Assembly (NCBI GenBank): GCA_030753015.1
Contig: JASMDC010000001.1
Location: 62,001-126,000 of the forward strand
Length of the DNA: 64,000 nucleotides
DNA from: Candidatus Undinarchaeales archaeon
GTDB lineage: Archaea; SpSt-1190; JASMDC01
Direction: 5' to 3'
The translations under genes were made by a program, and so were the position numbers. A model generated the notes under the pieces. It was not told the DNA's origin, searched no databases, and saw nothing but the letters and a program-made list of their open reading frames with translations. Below are positions 15,616-23,476 of this stretch, piece by piece; within the stretch, counting starts at the first letter, position 1; every line of letters starts with the position of its first letter.

Positions 15616-16644
15616 GTGGACGAGCTCCTAACGGCCCTGCGGGAACGGACGCGGGACGAGGGTATCGACATACCCGGGATCATCGGCCAGAATGGGACCA
15701 AGCGCGATGTGCTCTCCGCGATCCTTGCTGGCCGCCATATTATCATCAAAGGTTATCCGGGTGTCGGAAAGACCACGCTCGCCCGTACGATAGCGGAGCT
15801 CCTGCCTTCGGTGAAAGCGGTTGAGGGCTGTCCCTATCATTGCGATCCCAAACGGCCCGTGTGCCCGTTGTGCCGCTCACGAGAGGGGAAGGCGACAGTG
15901 AATACGGTCACTGGCGCCCAGCGGTTCATCCGTGTCCAGGGGAGCCCGGACCTCCAGGCCGAGGACCTTCTTGGTGATATCGATCCCGTGAAAGCCATGA
16001 AGTACGGCCCCTCTAATCCGCGGGCGTTCACTCCCGGCAAGCTTTTGAAGGCCAACCGCGGAGTTCTCTTCTTCGACGAGCTCAACCGGTGCCCAGAGCG
16101 GCTCCAGAACGCGCTGCTCCAGGTGCTGGAGGAGGGGATCGCGACCTTGGGAGGGTACGACGTCGACTACCCCGCCCGTTTCATCCTCATCGCAACCATG
16201 AACCCGTCCGAGTACGTGGGTACCGAGAAGCTCTCTGAGGTACTGCTGGACCGGTTCGACACCACGACCATGACCTACCCTGCTACGACCGAGGACGAGC
16301 GAACCATCGTTCAGGAGCGGAGTAAGGTCGTGGAGGGGGTTGCGGTCCCGGATGACCTGCTCGCCCTCATGATCGCCATCGTTCGTGCCACACGCGACCA
16401 CAAGGACATCGAGCGACCTGCCGGTGTCCGCGCTTCTATTGGATTGTACGAGCGGACACAGACGAACGCCATGCTCCAAGGCCGCGACAAGGTCATACAG
16501 CAGGACGTGCTGGATGTCGTTGAATCCGTGCTTGCCCATCGCATCCATCTTTCGGGCCGTGTGAGCCATGTCAAGAGCCCCGAGGACGTCCTCAGGGACA
16601 TAGTGGACACCGCTCTCCGCGAAGCAAAAAAAAAACAAGCGTGA
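15616..16644 (+). CDS. MoxR-family AAA+ ATPase
   Basis: About 342 residues. Walker A GYPGVGKTT, Walker B GVLFFDELNRC, sensor 1 ATMNPSEY and an arginine-finger segment LLDRFDTT are clear. Between Walker A and B lies a cysteine cluster, CPYHC and CPLC, a zinc-binding insert known in archaeal Mg-chelatase-like MoxR proteins. MoxR ATPases work with von Willebrand A partners as chaperones that insert cofactors or remodel complexes. The next gene is such a partner and overlaps by four bases. Start GTG 15616 is inferred from promoter spacing; no ATG is near. Confidence 0.88.
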   Translation: MDELLTALRERTRDEGIDIPGIIGQNGTKRDVLSAILAGRHIIIKGYPGVGKTTLARTIAELLPSVKAVEGCPYHCDPKRPVCPLCRSREGKATVNTVTGAQRFIRVQGSPDLQAEDLLGDIDPVKAMKYGPSNPRAFTPGKLLKANRGVLFFDELNRCPERLQNALLQVLEEGIATLGGYDVDYPARFILIATMNPSEYVGTEKLSEVLLDRFDTTTMTYPATTEDERTIVQERSKVVEGVAVPDDLLALMIAIVRATRDHKDIERPAGVRASIGLYERTQTNAMLQGRDKVIQQDVLDVVESVLAHRIHLSGRVSHVKSPEDVLRDIVDTALREAKKKQA

Positions 16645-17909
16645 GCGATGAGCCGGAGGATGCTCCCCCTGACGGGGAAAAGGGCGGTGGGGCCAATCCG
16701 CCGACGGATATCGACCTTTCCTATTTCGATGAGCTCGAGCCTAAGGAGAGGCAGAGCCTCCTGGACGCTGCCAGCAAGGAGAGCCAGGACGCCCAGGTCC
16801 TGCGCACCATGATGAACCGGGGCGTCTCATCCTTCGATCCGTCCCATCTCGCCCGCCTCCTCACCTCCAATACGAAAGCGGCCGTGGGCGTGTACGGGGA
16901 ACCGTTCCTGGAGGCGATGACCGGGCTTATGCTGCTGGACTTCGATGCGTACGAGGGCCATCCCGATCGCAAGGGCGAGCTGACCAAACGCATCGATAAG
17001 CAGGTGGGTGCCATGATGCGGGCCGGCTACTTCACGGCACGTGAGGGCGAGGGATTCGAGATCAGCGAGCAGGGAGAAGAGCTGGCCGCCGTGAGCCTTC
17101 TCATCGACGAGCTGGAAGGCCTCTCCCGGATGGGTCGCGGCGATCACGCGATCCATACCTTGGGGGAGCGTGAGCACGGGTATCCCATGTCCCTCCGCCC
17201 CTACCGAAAGGGTGACTCCTATAGGGATATCTCCGTTCGCCAGAGCCTCAAGCGCGCGGTTGTGCGGGGACGCGACTTCCCACGTACCGAGGACCTTCGT
17301 GTGTATGAGCGCACGCGCAGCGTCTCCTTGGACATCGTGTACGCCCTGGACATCTCGGGGAGCATGCATGGGGACAAGCTCGATGCAGGCAAGAAGGCCG
17401 CAGTCGGGCTCGCGTTCACGGGCACGAAGGCCGGTGACCGCGTGGGAGTCGTGGCGTTCAATGTCAGGCCTACCCGGGTCGTGGAGCCAACAGCGCAGGT
17501 GGAGCAGGTTGCCCGGGAGGTGACGGCCCTCAGCCCTGCCCTGGGTACCGATATCGCGGCCGCTATCAGAGCTGGCCGGGAGATGCTCATTGACGCGTCA
17601 ACACCGCATCGGGGCCGCCACATCATCGTGATCTCCGACGCCATCCCCACAACCGGGGACGAGGATCCGGTGGAACGGTCCTACGAGGAGGCCTCCATCA
17701 CCGCTGCCGCCGACATAACCATCTCGCTTGTTGGCATCGACCTATCTGAGGAAGGGGAGGACATCGGTCGCACGCTCACCCGTATCGCTGGAGGACGCTT
17801 CTACCATATATCCAATCCTCACGACCTACACAACGTGGTGCTTGAGGAGCGGAACGAGGCGCGGATGGGCCTGATGTCCAACCGCCCTCAGCGGACCCGG
17901 TGGGGTTGA
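16641..17909 (+). CDS. VWA-domain protein, MoxR partner
   Basis: 422 residues. The von Willebrand A domain starts near residue 230 with the metal-site motif DISGSMHG (about 236), then GTDIAAAIRAG and VISDAIPTTGD. The N-terminal 200 residues are helical with an acidic, Gly-Pro-rich start. The GTG start overlaps the MoxR stop (GTGA). MoxR-VWA pairs act as metal-dependent chaperones; the client is not evident from the neighbours. Confidence 0.88.
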   Translation: MSDEPEDAPPDGEKGGGANPPTDIDLSYFDELEPKERQSLLDAASKESQDAQVLRTMMNRGVSSFDPSHLARLLTSNTKAAVGVYGEPFLEAMTGLMLLDFDAYEGHPDRKGELTKRIDKQVGAMMRAGYFTAREGEGFEISEQGEELAAVSLLIDELEGLSRMGRGDHAIHTLGEREHGYPMSLRPYRKGDSYRDISVRQSLKRAVVRGRDFPRTEDLRVYERTRSVSLDIVYALDISGSMHGDKLDAGKKAAVGLAFTGTKAGDRVGVVAFNVRPTRVVEPTAQVEQVAREVTALSPALGTDIAAAIRAGREMLIDASTPHRGRHIIVISDAIPTTGDEDPVERSYEEASITAAADITISLVGIDLSEEGEDIGRTLTRIAGGRFYHISNPHDLHNVVLEERNEARMGLMSNRPQRTRWG

Positions 17910-17912
17910 CCA

Positions 17913-19244
17913 TCAGAGGCCACGGGCCTTGCGGTAGCACTCCTCTGCATGACCATGGTCGTACTGCTTCTTGTAGAGGTCGCCGAGGAACTCCCAGGCC
18001 TCCCGGTCGTCAGGCCATCGTTCCAAGAGATGTCGTGCGGCGATGATCGCCCGCTCGTTGTCCTGGTTATGCCCGTGGCAGAGGGCGAGGTTGAACCAGT
18101 ATTTGCGCACCCTGTCGTTGATCTTGATTGCCTCAGAGTAGGCGCCTGATCCAAGGCCGTACTCATGGCGGAGATAGTGGACGTACGCGAGGCGGCCCCA
18201 CGCCTGATGGTTCCTCTTATCCGAGGCCACAGCGTTCTTGAAGCAGCGCAAGGCCCGATTACCGTCCCCGGGCCCCTCAAGCCACAGCTCGCCCAGGTCG
18301 GTCCAGGCGGGCGAGCAGTGCGGATCAATCTTCACCGCCCGCTCGAAGAGCTTGATGGCCGTGGGGATGTCCCCGAGCTGGTGGTAGGCGTTGCCGGCAT
18401 GGGCGAAGTAGTCGGCGCTCGTCTTCTTGGTGGTCGCGGCGTTCTCCCAGGCGGGTGCCGCCTTGTCCCAGCGGCCGCGCTTGCCCTGGAGGAGGCCGAG
18501 CTTGGCCCACGCTCGGTGGAAGGATTTATCGGCCATGACCGCCCGTTCGTAGTAGTGGACGGCCTTCCCAGTCTCGTTCTGACGTTCGTATCCCTCGGCT
18601 AGATTATAGTAGAGCATGGGATCGTCGACCTTTCCGACGGTCTCCACCCGCTGAACGAGCACGTCCACTTTCTTGGGATCGGAGCGCCCCTCCTTCAGCA
18701 TCTCCTTGATCTTGCGCAGATCGGCCTTGATGTCCTTGTGGTCATCTTTCATCTCGCGATGGTCGTCGGCAAGGCCGTCCAGCCGACGGTTCACTGAGGA
18801 GAGCATGGCTGCCAGCTGCCGGTCGGTCATCACCGAGAGCTTGGCGACCAACTCACGCTTCACCTTTTCTCCGCGGTCCCGGCTCCGCTTGTCGAGGAAG
18901 GAGAAGAACTTGGTACTCTGACGGTCGATGAACCTCAGCACCGAGTCCGAGTCACGGCCGGCCCGTTTCTGCGTATCACGCACTTCGGAGCGCATCCGTG
19001 TGATAATATCCTCCACGTCCTCGGGGGACATCCCCTCCCGGTCCAGTTCCTCCCGGACGATCCTGGTCACGTTCCTCCAGTTTTCCGGTGAAAGGGGCTT
19101 GGTGTGGAATCGGCTGTCAAGGGAGCGCTTGAACAACCGGGGGGACAACTTTTTCGCTGCCTTCGCTCCGAGACGGGCCATCACAGCTTCCACGGTGAGC
19201 GAGAGCGCGCAGTGGAGCACTATCGTACTCAGTGGATCGACCAT
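17913..19244 (-). CDS. TPR protein with N-terminal helical domain, 443 aa
   Basis: Residues 1-185 form a charged helical region with a coiled coil around 150-185 (REMKDDHKDIKADLRKIKEM). Residues 205-440 contain about six tetratricopeptide repeats, e.g. PMLYYNLAEGYERQNETGKA and AWTDLGELWL. The hydrophobic N-terminus (LSTIVLHCALSLTVEAVM) may contact the membrane. It is a protein-interaction scaffold. Convergent with the VWA gene, three bases apart. Function unknown. Confidence 0.75.
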   Translation of the reverse strand: MVDPLSTIVLHCALSLTVEAVMARLGAKAAKKLSPRLFKRSLDSRFHTKPLSPENWRNVTRIVREELDREGMSPEDVEDIITRMRSEVRDTQKRAGRDSDSVLRFIDRQSTKFFSFLDKRSRDRGEKVKRELVAKLSVMTDRQLAAMLSSVNRRLDGLADDHREMKDDHKDIKADLRKIKEMLKEGRSDPKKVDVLVQRVETVGKVDDPMLYYNLAEGYERQNETGKAVHYYERAVMADKSFHRAWAKLGLLQGKRGRWDKAAPAWENAATTKKTSADYFAHAGNAYHQLGDIPTAIKLFERAVKIDPHCSPAWTDLGELWLEGPGDGNRALRCFKNAVASDKRNHQAWGRLAYVHYLRHEYGLGSGAYSEAIKINDRVRKYWFNLALCHGHNQDNERAIIAARHLLERWPDDREAWEFLGDLYKKQYDHGHAEECYRKARGL

Positions 19245-19331
19245 TCAACCACTTCCAGGAGTATTAAACGTTTTAACTTGGGCCTATGGGACGTGACTTC
19301 CGTCCCGCAGTCGACTGTGATCGGCCGCCTC

Positions 19332-20465
19332 TTATTCGATCCTCTCGGTGAACACAACGCCACGCTTCGTGAGCTCGGCAAGTACGAGCTGGAAGAGCTC
19401 GTGGTCGCGTCCGAGGAACTCGGGCGGGAACACTCCCTTATCGGTGACGCGGCCGGCAAGGACCTGGCGAGCCACAATGGCCGCCGGGAAGCCCGTTGTC
19501 CGTGACATCGATGAGAACCCCGTGTCCTCATCGTACCGGTCCATCAGGTCGTAAGTATATGTCACCTGCTTGTCGTTCTTGAGACCCGCGACCTCGACAC
19601 GCATCACCGTGAACTCGCGGTCCTCGGGCCCGAGCTTCCACATTGGGAATAGGAGGCGCGTTGTGAGGTCGAGCGGTTTGACCTGCGTCCCGTTCTTGAG
19701 CTCGATCTTCTCCTGGGAGAAGAAACCGGTCTCCCGCAGCACACGCATGAGCTCGATGTGTCCGGGGTAACGCATTGTCTTCTCCTTCATGTTCGGTGCG
19801 TCGATCGTGGTGATGAGTGAGCGCAGGCCATCGGTGTTGAACGCCTCGAGCGTTCCGATGTCGGGGAAGTCCACCAGCTCGGGCTCAGAGAGCGCCGGGA
19901 GGACGACCACCTTGCCGTCGCGAACGAGCCGCGCAGGGCGTGTGTACTCCTCGAGCACGTCGATCGGAGAGAAGGGCGCCTTGTATTCGTAGGGCCAGCT
20001 GCGCTCCTTGGGGAGGCCGCCGACCATGATTGTGAGGTCGGTCGTCTTGTCAAGGATGGAGTCGACGTACCCCGGGATCATATTGCTCATCCCGGGCGCC
20101 ACACCACAGTCCACCACCGCGGTGACACCGTGCTCCTTGGCCAGCCCGTCCAGTGCCATGGCGTCCTCGGGCATGAACGAGATGTCCACGATGTTCTTGC
20201 CAGCGCGGATGACCGTCTCGAGGTTCTTGAAACCCAGGAAACCGGGCAATGAGCCGATGACGAGGTCGTACCCCTGGATGAGCTGTGTGATGGTGTCCGC
20301 GTCCGAGAGGTCGGCCTGGACGAACTCTATACCATGTGGTGTGAGCTGTTCCTTTAGAGCGGGATTGAGGTCCGCCACGGTAACGTCGATGTCCTTGTCC
20401 GCGGCGAGGTCACGGGCCATGACCTGGCCAACGAGCCCGCCACCGAGCACGATAATTTTTATCAT
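19332..20465 (-). CDS. saccharopine dehydrogenase-like oxidoreductase
   Basis: 377 residues. N-terminal Rossmann fold with VLGGGLVGQVMARDL and an acidic residue after strand 2 (VTVADLNP), so NAD(P) binding. GVAPGMSNMIPG and the C-terminal YDEDTGFSSMSRTTGFPAA match the saccharopine dehydrogenase family. Archaeal relatives act in lysine-type or carboxynorspermidine-type metabolism; which applies is not clear here. Start ATG 20465, about 31 bases after a CTTTAATGT box. Transcribed alone. Confidence 0.82.
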   Translation of the reverse strand: MIKIIVLGGGLVGQVMARDLAADKDIDVTVADLNPALKEQLTPHGIEFVQADLSDADTITQLIQGYDLVIGSLPGFLGFKNLETVIRAGKNIVDISFMPEDAMALDGLAKEHGVTAVVDCGVAPGMSNMIPGYVDSILDKTTDLTIMVGGLPKERSWPYEYKAPFSPIDVLEEYTRPARLVRDGKVVVLPALSEPELVDFPDIGTLEAFNTDGLRSLITTIDAPNMKEKTMRYPGHIELMRVLRETGFFSQEKIELKNGTQVKPLDLTTRLLFPMWKLGPEDREFTVMRVEVAGLKNDKQVTYTYDLMDRYDEDTGFSSMSRTTGFPAAIVARQVLAGRVTDKGVFPPEFLGRDHELFQLVLAELTKRGVVFTERIE

Positions 20466-20520
20466 GATACTGCCCGGGCTGGTGGGGAGAACATTAAAGT
20501 CTTTCGTGGAGGGCGCGTCC

Positions 20521-21408
20521 CTAGATCGGGTTTACCACCGCGTCCTTCCGACTGGCGGCCTTCTCGGAGGCCTTCAGCTTGTCGTCGAGCTTCTTGATGG
20601 CCTTCTCGCCGTGCTCCCAGAACTCGTAGGCGTGCTCGAATAGGTCGGTGAGCGCCTGGGCGAAGAAGGAGGACCGCAGCCAGATGCCCGTGTCGTAGGA
20701 GGGGTGCACGGCGTTCTCTGGCACCACCATGAACATGACCTCATCGTTATCGATCACGTAGATACGGGCGTGGATATCCTCTGAGTGGCGTACCTTCGCA
20801 ATGGTCAGGAGGAGCTTGGCGTCCGTCCTGTTTGTCTCGTTGAGGTGGGCGGCCATCTTGATGATGGCACCGTTCTTGCTTGCCTTCTTCAAGGCTTCGA
20901 TATGCTCCTGAGCCAGATAGGTGATGCCGTCGGAGGTCGTGAGGATGATGATGGAGGTCTTGGCGTCCCGGATCATCAGGTCGAGATGGTCACGCATGTT
21001 GGTCTGTCCGCGTACGGCGCCCGATTCCTCGGGGGGTGCGATGAACTCGGACCCTTGGGAGTAGAGGTTCTTGAGCTTGCCCAGAACGTTGCTCTTCTCG
21101 ATGCGCTCGACCTCATCGAGGTGCTTAACGCGCTCGGTCTCGGTGTAGTCCTTGACGGCCGTGATGATGTCCTTGGGCGGCACGACAACGTACTTTATGG
21201 GCTTGCCCGGTTTCTGTGAGATGAACTTCTTTGACTCGAGGCTCTCGAGCACGTCGTAGGTGCGGGAGCGCGGGACGTTGGAAATGTCCGCAAGCTCTCC
21301 GGCAGTAGCACTCCCTTTCGACAGAAGGGCGAGCCATACCTTCGTCTCGTAGAGGTTGAGGCCGAACCGGCGGCGAATCTCACTGACAAGCTCTTGGTCG
21401 TGGATCAT
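20521..21408 (-). CDS. TrmB-family transcriptional regulator
   Basis: 295 residues. The N-terminal winged helix (residues 8-75) has LNLYETKVWLALLSKG, then ATAGELADISNVPRSRTYDVLESLESK, the TrmB signature. The middle and C-terminal part resembles a phospholipase-D-like sensor domain (about 125-260). TrmB proteins respond to sugars or other metabolites. Neighbours are a saccharopine dehydrogenase-like gene and a TPR gene, so the regulon is not obvious. TATA-like ATTTAAAAAAC lies near 21443-21452. Confidence 0.87.
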   Translation of the reverse strand: MIHDQELVSEIRRRFGLNLYETKVWLALLSKGSATAGELADISNVPRSRTYDVLESLESKKFISQKPGKPIKYVVVPPKDIITAVKDYTETERVKHLDEVERIEKSNVLGKLKNLYSQGSEFIAPPEESGAVRGQTNMRDHLDLMIRDAKTSIIILTTSDGITYLAQEHIEALKKASKNGAIIKMAAHLNETNRTDAKLLLTIAKVRHSEDIHARIYVIDNDEVMFMVVPENAVHPSYDTGIWLRSSFFAQALTDLFEHAYEFWEHGEKAIKKLDDKLKASEKAASRKDAVVNPI

Positions 21409-21451
21409 TAATGGACACCGCAGACGACGACGCGGCTATGTTTTTTAAATG

Positions 21452-22444
21452 CTATGCTTCGGCAGCGTTCCCGATTCGCTCTCGCCATGCGGCTGCGCGG
21501 CGCTCGTCACCGTACGCCGCATAGAGCTCGGCCAGTCGCTGTACAACCTCCGCGTCGTCCGGTCGCAGCCGTGCCGTCGCCTCGTGGAGCATGATGTCCC
21601 TATAGAGTCGTTCCCTTGAGAAGCAGCGTCGGGCCCGGGCGGTCTCGCCACGTCCTTCAAGGAGCATACCCGCTGTAGCCCAGGCGTCAGGGACGTTCTC
21701 TGGAGCGAGCATACCACACGCTTCCTCATGGAGGATAGCGAGGTCAGGCCGTCCAGTTGCCTCGAGCACCAGGGCCATGCCCCGGTTGGCCTTCTCGTGG
21801 TCCCGATCGAGCTTCAATGCGCGACGCAGGTGCTCTTCTGCAGAGGAGGGCTTGGTCTGACGGAAGGCCACTATCCCAAGGCCGGCCCAGCCCAGTACGC
21901 TCTTCGGATCGCGTTCAACGAGCTCGCGGTACACGACCTCCGCTTCGTCGAACGCCTCCCGTGCGATGAGTGCCTCCCCCAGCCGCTCGGCCGCCTCGGG
22001 CCGTCCCAGCTCAAGGGACAGGACGCGTCGAAAGCATTTCTCGGCTCCTTCTCCAGTACCGCCGAGGGCCACCCCGAGATCGATCCAGATATCAGGATTG
22101 TCAGGAGCTACAAGGGTCAGGGACTCGAGGGTCCGGACCCACAGGGCCCGATGGTCGTCCCTTCCCTTCTCGAAAACAAGACGTTCGAGAGCGGTGGCGA
22201 GGTTCAGGAGCGTCTCGGGTCGTGTTGCGTCCACCTCGAGCGCTTCGGAGAAAGCACGGACCGCATCCTCGAAACGACCTGCCCGCACAAGACATGAGCC
22301 GAGGTTGTTGAGCGCCGTTGGATCATCTGGGTCCCGGGACAGGACATCTTTGAACCGCTCGATGGCCACACCGACGCGGCCTTCCTCGAAAGCATCCTTT
22401 CCCTGACGGAGCAGTTCCTCTATGTCCGTCGTGGATTCGCCCAT
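21452..22444 (-). CDS. TPR-repeat protein, 330 aa
   Basis: About eight degenerate tetratricopeptide repeats fill the protein, e.g. PTALNNLGSCLVRAGRFEDA and LGWAGLGIVAFRQ. No signal peptide. Start taken at ATG 22444 because a TTCTTATAGG box lies about 26 bases upstream; an in-frame GTG at 22483 would add 13 residues and place the promoter inside the gene. Role in protein-protein contact; partners unknown. Confidence 0.72.
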   Translation of the reverse strand: MGESTTDIEELLRQGKDAFEEGRVGVAIERFKDVLSRDPDDPTALNNLGSCLVRAGRFEDAVRAFSEALEVDATRPETLLNLATALERLVFEKGRDDHRALWVRTLESLTLVAPDNPDIWIDLGVALGGTGEGAEKCFRRVLSLELGRPEAAERLGEALIAREAFDEAEVVYRELVERDPKSVLGWAGLGIVAFRQTKPSSAEEHLRRALKLDRDHEKANRGMALVLEATGRPDLAILHEEACGMLAPENVPDAWATAGMLLEGRGETARARRCFSRERLYRDIMLHEATARLRPDDAEVVQRLAELYAAYGDERRAAAWRERIGNAAEA

Positions 22445-22483
22445 GGTGGGTGTGATGGCGGCCATCCTATAAGAATAACTCAC

Positions 22484-23395
22484 CTAGACGAGGGCGAGCA
22501 CGATCGGGATGGTCAGGGTTGAGAGCATTGTGGTGAAGAACACCGCGCGGGCCCCCACCTCGGCATCCAGCCCGAGCCGTTCGATGAGGATGACGTTCAC
22601 CGTGGCACTGGCGCTGCCGAACTCCACGGCGACACAGGTACGCCACGCGAGAGGGAGGTCCACCAGACGGGACACTGTGACTCCTAGGATCCCGCCGACG
22701 ACCAGACGCAGCCCGACTACTAATGCCGTAACTCTGTCCATCTTGAAACCATCAGAATCCGGCCGAAGACTTGCGCCCACGACGAACAGGGCCAAGGGGC
22801 CCGTTACGGTATCCATGCGGGAGATTACGGGGAACGCGAGGCGTACGAGCATGTCCGGGGGAGAGCCCGGCATGAGAACGATAACCACCGCCAGTGCCAT
22901 GGCGGCCAGGAGGGGCCAGAACTGGGCGTACACCGTGCGGGGATCGAAGGTGTCCCGGTCCATGAACAGCGGCGTCAGGAGCAGGAACGTGAGGAAGTAC
23001 GCTTGCGAGTAGAACACCGCGGCCAGTGCCCCCGCTTCCCCGGCAGCCGAACGGATGAAGGGGAGGGGGATGAAGATACCGTTGTGGTGTGCCACGAGGA
23101 ACACGAGCGTATCCCGGGAAGGGCCCGAGAGCCCGAACCAACGAGCGGTGGCCAACGTAAGCCCCATGAACACGATGTACTGGCCCACCGCAACCAGCCC
23201 GAGACGCCAGAGCGAGCGGGCCACGTCCCGCTCGAGCCCAGCGGCACCGGTGAGCACCGACGCGGGGATGAACACGAAGAACAGTACCAATAGCGCCCGC
23301 CGGACCAGCTCCTCCGAGAGAATCCCTTTCCTGCGAAGAAGATGGCCTGCGGCCACCAGCCCGAGGAACGTGGCGTATGTCTGGAGGGGGAGCAT
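22484..23395 (-). CDS. AEC-family (auxin efflux carrier-like) transporter
   Basis: About 303 residues, nine to ten membrane segments. The N-terminal LPLQTYATFLGLVAAGHLLRR, the mid VAHHNGIFIPLPFI and the C-terminal GPLALFVVGASL and EFGSASATVNVILIERLG are typical of the BART/AEC fold. Family members export small organic anions or malonate-like compounds. Start set at ATG 23395; upstream codons lie within the shared promoter. Divergent from the surface-protein gene. Confidence 0.78.
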   Translation of the reverse strand: MLPLQTYATFLGLVAAGHLLRRKGILSEELVRRALLVLFFVFIPASVLTGAAGLERDVARSLWRLGLVAVGQYIVFMGLTLATARWFGLSGPSRDTLVFLVAHHNGIFIPLPFIRSAAGEAGALAAVFYSQAYFLTFLLLTPLFMDRDTFDPRTVYAQFWPLLAAMALAVVIVLMPGSPPDMLVRLAFPVISRMDTVTGPLALFVVGASLRPDSDGFKMDRVTALVVGLRLVVGGILGVTVSRLVDLPLAWRTCVAVEFGSASATVNVILIERLGLDAEVGARAVFFTTMLSTLTIPIVLALV

Positions 23396-23423
23396 GGTAG
23401 CAGCTCTCCGCAGCCCTATCCAT

Positions 23424-23436
23424 GTTTTTATATACT
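23424..23436. promoter_or_regulatory. TATA region shared by divergent AEC and surface-protein genes
   Basis: GTTTTTATATACT is a strong TATA sequence in both orientations, 29 bases upstream of ATG 23395 (minus) and about 40 bases upstream of ATG 23477 (plus), where a GGTGAG ribosome site follows. Confidence 0.5.
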
Positions 23437-23476
23437 TTGGTCGCCCTTTTTCGAAGGGTACCCCCCGGTGAGTCCA

